Assembly: GCA_947646735.1 (NCBI GenBank)
Contig: CANTFK010000333.1
Span: 62,001 to 126,000, forward strand
Source: Peronospora farinosa
Lineage: Eukaryota > Oomycota > Peronosporomycetes > Peronosporales > Peronosporaceae
DNA: 64,000 nt
Direction: 5' to 3'
The notes beneath the pieces were generated by a model. The model was not told where the DNA came from. It saw nothing but the letters and a program-made list of their open reading frames with translations, and did no database searches. Shown here piece by piece: positions 56,851 through 64,000 of the stretch; positions within the stretch are counted from its first letter, which is position 1; every line of letters starts with the position of its first letter. The position numbers and the translations under genes are program-made.

Positions 56851-56883
56851 TGTTAAGGGGCGAGGGCTGACATTGGTTATCTT

Positions 56884-57756
56884 CTAAATCGGTCGACGCC
56901 CTATCCCTTGTATCATGGTGGTCACCCATCGTTCGCCTCTCGTGACCCACAATTTCCACTGTTCTGAGGTCGACCTTTTGAGAGGCACTTCCGTACATCC
57001 TCCAACGGATATCTGTACATACCGACCCAATTTCACATCCGATACTCGCGTATTATACAGTGTCCTTCGCCCAGTCAACTGTACCCTGACCTCATCGGGG
57101 AGGCAAAGAGTTCCGTCGGCCAAGTCTAACCGGATACCGGCTGGGACCATGAAGTCCATCCCCAAAATTGCATCTTGGCCTACCATAGAGCCTACCCACA
57201 CCTTAAAAATGTACACCAAGTTCCCATTCAGAGTGACCTTGATGCGAGTGCGTCCCTCCGTGGTGTATACGGCTTTCCCAATACCAATACATTCTTGTCG
57301 TTCACTTTCATCAATTTGGCAGCCTACCTTACGAGCAAAGGCGATATCCAGAATGGATATCTCGGCACCAGTATCGAACAGCAAATTTGCATGGTCGTTG
57401 TTGAGCTTTCCAGAGGCTTTCGCTTGCCTGAACCATTTAGTAGGGGCGTGGTATTTCCAGTACCCCCTAGACTCGCCTGGCAATAAGTCCAACTCCATTA
57501 CTGAACTGTCTCGAACAAAATTATTAGGTTCATTCAAAGAAGCAACATGGACCAAAGGGTAATTTCCAATCTTTGATATATTTCCAATCTTAACTGGAAT
57601 ACCCGTCTCCTCCTTGGGCTGTTTCTTCACATATGCAAAGATGCAACAATTAGGACGCTCGGCTCGTACCAGATTCCAACCTGGCGAGCGTCCTAATTTG
57701 CCATCTTCTCGAGTTTCTCCGGGAACATCCCTGCATGCTTGGCTGGGTTGTACCAT
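56884..57756 (-). CDS. Protease of element H
   Basis: Aspartic protease with LLFDTGAEISILD (intact DTG triplet) and DAILGMDFMVPAGIRLDL. An open frame of 290 codons overlaps the RT-side frame only by neighbourhood. Expected to be released from a polyprotein. Confidence 0.85.
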   Translation of the reverse strand: MVQPSQACRDVPGETREDGKLGRSPGWNLVRAERPNCCIFAYVKKQPKEETGIPVKIGNISKIGNYPLVHVASLNEPNNFVRDSSVMELDLLPGESRGYWKYHAPTKWFRQAKASGKLNNDHANLLFDTGAEISILDIAFARKVGCQIDESERQECIGIGKAVYTTEGRTRIKVTLNGNLVYIFKVWVGSMVGQDAILGMDFMVPAGIRLDLADGTLCLPDEVRVQLTGRRTLYNTRVSDVKLGRYVQISVGGCTEVPLKRSTSEQWKLWVTRGERWVTTMIQGIGRRPI

Positions 57757-58287
57757 TGACGGAACAAATTATAGAACTCCTCCATCTGGCACTTCCCAAT
57801 CTCGTGAATCTCTCCACAACTTCGGCATACAAACGGCAGCGATCAGACGGGTGACCTTCCTTCCACAGCGGTCGCAGGTCAATCTTTTCCAGCAATTCAG
57901 ATCTCCATGTTTCTTGGACCCGCAATATGCGCATCTCGTGTTAGGGGTCGCTGATGATGGGCCGGGTCGCTGGTCTACTGCCTGGCGATGTTGGTCGGCC
58001 TCCCTAGTCGGTAGATTCTTTGAGAATCTCACACTTGGGTCCCTTCCCGCTTCTTTCTCCATAAGGTAGACTCGTCTTAGATCTCCCTCATTCTCCGAGG
58101 AGTCTGGACTGGAATCTTCAGAGCTCGAGTCTTCCAGGGGCTTCTGTACTGCATGTATGGAGCGGCGCTTCATATCTCTCGGCCTGTCTGGTAGTGCAGG
58201 TGCCTTCTGACGAAACTTGTTTGATCCAAACAACATCTTGCCTCGTCGTGCCTTCATCCGCTGACATGATGTCAGTACTTCCTCCAA
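57650..58287 (-). pseudogene. gag: gag C-terminus of element H with zinc knuckles
   Basis: Ser/Asp-rich stretch (EDSSSEDSSPDSSENEG), then CAYCGSKKHGDLNC, a CCHC knuckle. A second knuckle (CDRCGRK... GHPSDRC) is split by a frame change near 57860 into the frame 57650-57934. Confidence 0.82.
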
Positions 58288-58399
58288 TTATTCGCCATCC
58301 GCCAGACGCAACATAGTCAACTTGTCTGCTAGCTCCGGGTCGTACACCGTCAAAATGTAGTGATCGACGTGATCCTTCTGAACCTTGGGCGACCCTTAC

Positions 58400-60214
58400 T
58401 TAATCGTCATCTTCGCCCTGAGTCCAAGCACATTCAGGCGGTACAGATAATCCAGCGGGGTCTCTTCCGAACTTTTCTTCGCATGCTAGTACTGACGGGC
58501 GACAGGTACCCCCGTGCCACAAAACCGAAATCATGAATTCTTGCATTAGGTCCTTCCAGTTTCCTCGGACTGAGCGACCCAGTTGACTATACCAATTTTG
58601 TGCCGGTCCAGTCAGCAACCCTCCAAAAACGAGACATCGTTCGTCATCTGGTGCTTGGTCTCTTATAAATGCTGTCTTGACCGTCGATACCCAGCTGCGC
58701 GCTCTGTCTTCGTCTTGGTCTCTTCCATGAAATTCCTTGAGATCCGAGGTCGCCGAGAGTTTGATGCGAGGGACCATATTTGGTATCTGTCTCGGCGCTG
58801 CGTTCGCCATCATCGACTGAGGTCCCCTCAAATCCATGTTTTCAGGGTCGAACTCACAGGAACCTACGGATTCCATATCGACGTCGGTCATCGTGTGGCC
58901 CCTTGGCATTTGTATGCCTGGATGTTGGTCATGGTGAGCGGTCATCCTTTGCGCCTCTCGTCTTCCTTCTGCTACACTCCCGTTAGGGTGTGCCCGCGGT
59001 ACTTGGCGTTCATTCAAAAATCTTGCCATCGCCGCGTCGAAGAGGGTCTGCAAATCGCCTACCGGGTAGGTAGGTCCTTCCCCCCCAGCATCTTCGTCAC
59101 GGGGCAGAGCAAATTCCAATTTTTTCTCTTGCTGATTTTCCATTGGCTGAAAATCGGAATGATTTTCATTCTTGTCACGCGTCACCGTTTCAAGACCACT
59201 TGGCTCCTGCTGCGCGCTGCGCGCTCGGGCCTGGAGCAACGCCGCTCCAGTAGGGCCTAGGGGCATCCTAGTGACCGACCCAGTTGAGGACGATCCTGGG
59301 GATCACGGTGCTGCTTCCCTCTGGCCGCTTGGCATCCGGTGTTGAGATGGGTCTTGATTCGCCCCTGGGTGGCCGGCGGCTCCGTACATGTGGGGACCCA
59401 CCGTGATGTCTTGAAGCGTCATCTGGCTGTCCTTGGAACGCATGTGAGTGGGTGTCACCAGAGGTGGGTGTTCCGTTGCTGGTGTGGTACCCACCAGGAT
59501 CGACAGACGCTTGTGCATATGCTCTAACGTTGTTGTGATCCTGTCGAATCCCAGGGATAGCAGATCGTCCGGGTCGAACCGACCTGCGACCATGTTCGCT
59601 TCACGAAGCATGGTGACCAGCGCTGTGATCGCGTCCGTGACGGAGTGCAGCCGTGGCAGGGTCGACACCGGCCCAGTGAGTTGACCCAGCTGTCGGATCT
59701 CCAGGATCTTCGCGACGGGGTCGCTCTCCAGGAGCGCGTTCAGCTTGCGCTGGTGGTAGGCCCTCGTGACATCAGCGTCTGTCCATGACGCCAGTCCTTC
59801 CCTCTCGGGGCCTATCGACTTGGTGTTTCCGGGTGTCTTCATCCGGAACTTCGTCGGCATGGACTGCGCGATCTTTGTTTTTTGTTTGTTCGGGGACCTT
59901 AGCCTCTCGGTTTTCACCGTCGGCTGATGGTCCTCTGGATCATGATAAGCATCATGACCCAAGGTGTCCTCAACGAGGACATAGGGAGGGTATTTAGGTT
60001 TTTCTTCAATGAATTCAACCTCGACCATGTTGACCGGGCCCCTCCCAAGGCCCGGTCGGTCCTTCGATCCTTTGTTTGTTTCTTCTTGAGTCACTGGCGA
60101 TCGGTCTTCCCGTGACTCTTCGGTTTTGTGCTCCTTCTTGACATGAACATCTTTATCATCTTGGGACTCGCGGTGAGATCCCGCGTCTTCCGAAGATCCG
60201 GGCACGCGCACCAT
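58400..60214 (-). pseudogene. gag: gag of element H
   Basis: ATG at 60214 touches the LTR end and lies in the primer site. 60214-59303: Glu/Lys-rich N-terminus, then LASWTDADVTRAYHQRKLNA and coiled stretches. An in-frame TGA (59303-59305) interrupts; the same frame goes on 59302-58400 with the capsid core (LKEFHGRDQDEDRARSWVST, LTGPAQNWYSQLGR, WKDLMQEFM). Near 58500 the frame slips (EETPLDYLYRLN lies in another frame). Confidence 0.83.
60198..60213 (-). promoter_or_regulatory. Primer binding site of element H
   Basis: TGGTGCGCGTGCCCGG on the minus strand, one base inside the LTR; it would pair with a tRNA ending CCGGGCACGCGCACCA. Different from the primer of all other families here. It overlaps the gag ATG. 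Confidence 0.75.
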
Positions 60215-61315
60215 TGTGGTGGAGTGGGTTCTCAAAATTGTATGATGAGACCCCAAACCACTCACTGTGCCGGACTGCCGACTGTCGGAGGGGGTACCCC
60301 GATGCCGCGTATGAACCTTCTCTCACCTTGTGTACCCGTCGGCTGGCGGGTTGCACTCTTCGGAGGCCTTGGTGACGATGTAGATGTCTGCCTTGAGGGA
60401 GGTAGACCTGGGGGGGGGCCTCGAGTGGATATGCTTCACTCGGTGGGCCGGTAGGTGGCCACTCGATCGACCTTGTCGAGAGTGGACTTAGAGCCAAATT
60501 CTTCAGGGGCGCTTGTCGTCCCTGGCCTTTTCCTTCTGTTTCAGGGGTATTAACCACCTGACCTTTACGTTGCTCCCGGACCTTGAGGTGAGGGAGACCG
60601 CTTCCGATAGCGGGTCTTGGGGGTGTTGCTACTCGAACGAGCTCACAGGCCAAATATATCCTGGAGCTCTATTCGCCCTTGAACTTCGCTACACAACTGT
60701 CTTCGACGGGAAGCCAAAATATATCCCTTCCCGGAACAGTGAGTAACTTAGAACAAGTCCTTCTTGGGTGACGGAGTCGTGCCACGTATATCGCAAATTG
60801 AGTAGTATTTAATATAGTCCTATCCTTTTAACTCCTTTACTCTATCCTTGCCTGAAGCTCTGATTCCTTGCGTCGACTGGTCTGATCCTTGTATTAACTG
60901 GTCCGGAGTCGCTGAACCCCGAGGGGCCGAGGTCGACCAATGAGGGACCCAGGTCAACCAATGAGGGACCCAGGTCAACCAACGAGGGACTGGGTCGACC
61001 GATGAGGGACCGGGTCGACCGACGAGGGACCAGGTCTACCAATGAGGGCCCCAGGTCTACCAATGAGGGACCGGGTCGATCAACGAGGGGCCAGGTCGAT
61101 CAATGAGCGGCCATGATCAACTCCCTTTGGTACCGGTTAACCGGTACCCTGATACTGATTTTTCTTCGGCGAATCCTGCGGATTGTCCTCCACCAACGGT
61201 CGCTCCCCTTTTGAGGCCCCTGTCTCTCTGGTCCCCTGTCCCTGACCCACGGTCTATACTCTGAATCCAACTGGAGTCCGGGACCTCCATATCACAAAAT
61301 TAGTACTCCACCACA
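60215..61315 (-). repeat. 5' LTR of element H (1101 bp)
   Basis: From TGTGGTGGAGT to ACTCCACCACA: 11-bp perfect terminal inverted repeats. Carries the 20-bp array at 60921-61111. Confidence 0.95.
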
Positions 61316-61319
61316 AAGA
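61316..61319. repeat. Target site duplication of H, right copy
   Basis: AAGA. Removing H restores an uninterrupted G reading at this point. Confidence 0.85.
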
Positions 61320-61349
61320 CGAGACCCTCGACAGCGCCAATATTAGCGC

Positions 61350-61745
61350 TGCCTATTTATGACATCAGTTTCACGTTGTCTGCGATGCGAGTGACTTCTC
61401 CATAGGATGTGCGTTAATGCAGCATGATGAAAATGGTAACGAACGTGTGGTGAATTACCAATCTTTGCAATTTAAACCTGCCAAGCGCAGTTACCCCGTT
61501 CACGACAAGGAGCTGCTAGCGATGCGATACGCACTGTGAAATTTTGCGTTTATTTGCTTGAAGAGCAGACATTCATCATCTACACCGATCATTGTTCCTT
61601 ACGGACAGCGACTAAGAACCCGCATCTCAGCCAGCGCATGGCGCGCTAATTGTCATTTTTTGCTGAGTACAAATTTGTAGTACATTAAGCCTGGATCGAC
61701 GAGCATTATCGCAGATGCTTTATCGCAGAGACCCGACTATGATCC
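61350..61745 (+). pseudogene. pol: pol of element G: RNase H
   Basis: DASDFSIGCALMQHDENGNE, KELLAMRYAL then TGA, YTDHCSLRTATKNPHLSQRM, TAA in place of a codon before LSFFAEYKF, and a decayed tail motif near 61710-61745. Confidence 0.82.
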
Positions 61746-61849
61746 CCGCGCCGATAAACCGGCTGTGGCCACGACGGACGCTAATGACGACGACTGCATC
61801 GCGTGTGCGATCTTGGAATTAATACCACGGCTGTGTCCGCGGTCAACCC

Positions 61850-62870
61850 GTGCGTGATGACATCGCAGAGGCTTATTCACGTGGTGTGATCTACTTACCG
61901 ATCGCCCGCTACTGTAGCGACCCCTCGAATAAAACATTGCGCTCTCTATCAGCTTCCACTCGTGCCCACATTGCACGGTACTCCTTTGATGGCAAGTTAG
62001 ACATGTATCAAATTGATCTGTTTGACACTCCTCGTGTCTTCGTCCCGATAGACGACGATCTTCGTGCCCGTGTTCTCCACGAGCACCACGATAGCGCCAT
62101 TAGCGGCCATCTGGGTCGCGAGACGACGTATCTCGCGCTGTCTCGGAACTTCTATTGGCCTCACATGTATAAGTGGTTCCGCAAGTGGGTTCGTTCCTGT
62201 GAGGTGTGCAAGCATGTGAAGCCGGCCCCGTCGGTACAGGCCCCGCTTTTCCCTCTCCCGATAGCCTTTGAATTCCGTGAGTATGGATTTCGTCTTTAAA
62301 TTACCAGTCGATGCGCAGGGGCGAACAGGAATCCTAGTTATCGTGAACAGGTTTAGTAAGATGGCGTATCTTTCACCTGTCGCTGCTTCCATCACGGCCG
62401 AGGACACCGCGGCTCACTTCGTAGACATGGTCTTCAAGCATTATGACATGCTCGCCACGATTGTATCCGACGCGATCCTCGATTCACGGCCACATTTTGG
62501 TCTTGCTTGTTTGATATTATCAGCACTCGTCTGATGATGTCTACCACAGCGCATTCTAAAACGGATGGACAGACCGAGCGTGTCAATCGCGCGTTGTATG
62601 ATCTTCTGCGCAGTTACGCTACGTTTTTTGCGTCATGGAGTGAAAATCCTCCCCATGCCTGAGTTTACGTTGAGCAGTGCTGTTCACGCTTCGACTGGCT
62701 TTATTCCCGTTTTCGTGAATACCGCACGTCATCCGCGCGTCCCGCCTTTTCTTGGTTTCGCCGATTCTTCTACTCTTGTTGGGGGAGGGACACCGAATGT
62801 CTCGGTCTTTGAGAAAGACATTACCCGACTCGCTACATGCGGTGCAAACGCGCTCCAAGTCACAGAATAT
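61850..62870 (+). pseudogene. pol: pol of element G: integrase
   Basis: 61850-62299: linker and zinc domain (HHDSAISGHLGRETTYLAL, CEVCKHVKPAPS). 62268-62534: VSMDFVFKLPVDAQG (Asp), ATIVSDAILDSRPHFG (Asp). Around 62550: HSKTDGQTERVNRALYD (Glu). Three frames. Confidence 0.84.
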
Positions 62871-62949
62871 TTCTCCTCCAGCTAGCGCAGATCCTTTTTT
62901 ACTTGGAATCCGTCTGTTGGAATCTACGTTGATCGCCGAATTTGTGATA

Positions 62950-63509
62950 CATCGTCAATAAATCGCGCGATTTTTGCGCGACGCTACTGCCGCTGCGGTC
63001 GATAAGCAGAAGTTGTCCGCAGACCAGCACGGACGCGAGAACTTATTGAATTTCAAGGTTGGTGATTTGGTTTTACTTTCGACGACAAGCATACCCGACG
63101 CATCAGTTTCAACTCTTGGCACACCGAAACTAGCAGCACGGTATATTGGTCCATTAAAAGTAATTAAGGTGAACGGGATGCCTACGAGCTGGACATCACT
63201 TCGTCGATGCGTCAACACCCTAGTTTCTACGTCGTTCGTCTCAAGCGTTACTTGCCGGCGCTCCTCCCGTCGTCGACTGATCCGATGCAGGTGCATAACG
63301 CGGTCCTCGATAATGCAGAGGTCTTGGCGGATCGGGCTGGCGCAGCCCGCGCAACTCCTCGTTGTACCGTCGAAGAGCAGCATTTGACTGCTCCAAGCGC
63401 TCGAGTCGCTGAGCGAACCCAGCAATCGCAGAAGAAGCCTCCTCCGCGAGCATCTCCGCAGCCTCAGACAGCTCCCGTCCTTGACTCGCATCCATTTCTA
63501 CGAACGTAA
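62950..63509 (+). pseudogene. pol: pol of element G: C-terminal module
   Basis: FKVGDLVLLSTTSIPD, KLAARYIGPLKVIKVNG, then a frameshift to RQHPSFYVVRLKRYLPALLP. The tail overlaps an opposite-strand coiled coil. Confidence 0.8.
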
Positions 63510-64000
63510 CCCGCCGATTAACCTCCTGGAGCTGCGCCACGACCGAAGAAGTCGGCACCGGTTGTTCAGACTCCGGTGCCTCACGCTACGTTTCAGCGTG
63601 GCGGTCCACCACCGCTGGTTGACAGCGCTGGAAATCGACGTTGGCTTGTGAAAGAATCTTGGAGCATCGTGACCCGCCTCAGACTATTCATGGTGTCGCC
63701 CGCGCTCAGCAAAACTCGTTCCGAAAACGCGATATTATCGCGTTCGCTGGATCGGGTGTATCCCGAATAGCGATACGTGGTAACCCCGCGCAACACTTCT
63801 TGCGGATGTTCAGGATATCGTGAGCGACTACGAACGGGAGGTGAGCGGATCGCGAGTGCCGAGCAACTCGCGATATTGGAGGACTCGCTGATCGAGAGCG
63901 CCGGGCAGGTCGCGATGTTGGATCCTCCCCCGTTCGAAAACGAATTCTTGGGGTAAGTGCAGAGTTTTGACGCACACTTACGTCCATTAGATTTCACCAA
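63241..64000 (-). pseudogene. Antisense ORF (aORF) of element G, C-terminal part
   Basis: 63241-63558 encodes a clear coiled coil (VAQLQEVNRRVTFVEMDASQ, LERLEQSNAALRRYNEELRG) opposite to the pol end, as in A/B and F. Further upstream (63593-64000) the frames are Arg/Ser-rich (RRSRSASPPISRVARHSRSA) and shifted. The start lies outside the window. Confidence 0.55.

Larger units (their letters stand above)
49170..61315 (-). mobile_element. Element H: complete Ty3/Gypsy chromovirus with two RNase H domains
   Basis: 12,146 bp on the minus strand: 5' LTR 60215-61315, primer site, gag, zinc knuckles, protease, RT, RNase H, second RNase H, integrase, chromodomain, antisense ORF, polypurine tract, 3' LTR 49170-50270. 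AAGA flanks both sides (49166-49169, 61316-61319), and G's reading continues across the empty site. The LTRs differ at roughly half a dozen of 1101 positions by eye, so it is a young insertion. Confidence 0.95.
61316..64000 (+). mobile_element. Element G, right part
   Basis: Pol continues from 49169 with RNase H, integrase and C-terminal module. The last 760 bp hold an antisense ORF; the 3' LTR is outside the window. Confidence 0.86.

Noticed and set aside
58583..59260. 225-codon plus-strand frame in H gag
   Set aside because: Opposite to the conserved gag core; not next to an LTR like the real antisense ORF.

Overview
The window is a stretch of gene-free, transposon-packed nuclear DNA. Everything recognisable is Ty3/Gypsy (Metaviridae-type) LTR retrotransposon, whole, broken or nested; I see no host gene, rRNA or tRNA. 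The style of the polyproteins (RT with YFDDxFVHS, integrase C-termini reading FYVGRL, and a chromodomain element with a second RNase H) points to an oomycete, probably a Peronosporales species (Phytophthora or downy mildew). That assignment is from memory of such elements and is inferred, not proven.

Layout. 1-5493: element A (+), 3' part of a Gypsy element. 5654-13774: element B (-), a complete copy of the same family, with LTRs at both ends and a 5-bp target duplication. A and B face each other across 160 bp and form an inverted repeat of at least 5.5 kb per arm. Both sit in the 3' LTR of element C (-), whose body runs from 13780 to 21218. 21785-22560 is an older LTR related to A/B with a solo LTR of family E in it. 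22876-25344 is the 5' part of element D (+), cut by element F (-, 25345-32888). 33800-34111 is an inverted copy of 22561-22875, again next to an A/B-type LTR (34112-34565). 36010-40079 is the 3' part of element E (+). 40080-44563 is D2 (-), a near-identical sister of D. 44564-49169 plus 61316-64000 is element G (+), split by the young 12.1-kb chromovirus H (-, 49170-61315; two 1101-bp LTRs, 4-bp target duplication).

The most interesting thing here is an antisense gene ('aORF' below). In A/B, C, E, F and H, and in a remnant at 34654, a reading frame on the strand opposite to gag-pol starts with ATG 47-111 bp inside the 3' LTR and runs tail-to-tail into the end of pol. G has what looks like the C-terminal end of one. 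The products are Ser/Pro/Arg-rich with a coiled coil, and those of A/B, E and F share a short Trp-Ala-Phe-Ile motif. In A the aORF is a full 539 codons while pol carries several disabling lesions.

A second striking property is that the A/B family is packed with short perfect inverted repeats through LTR, gag, pol and aORF. Element G carries a perfect fold-back with 31-bp arms in gag. Most gag-pol genes are broken by frameshifts and stops, several of them shared between sister copies, so the copies were probably mobilised in trans. Families other than H share LTR ends close to TGTAACGGGG and a primer binding site TGGTAGCACT, which fits cross-mobilisation.
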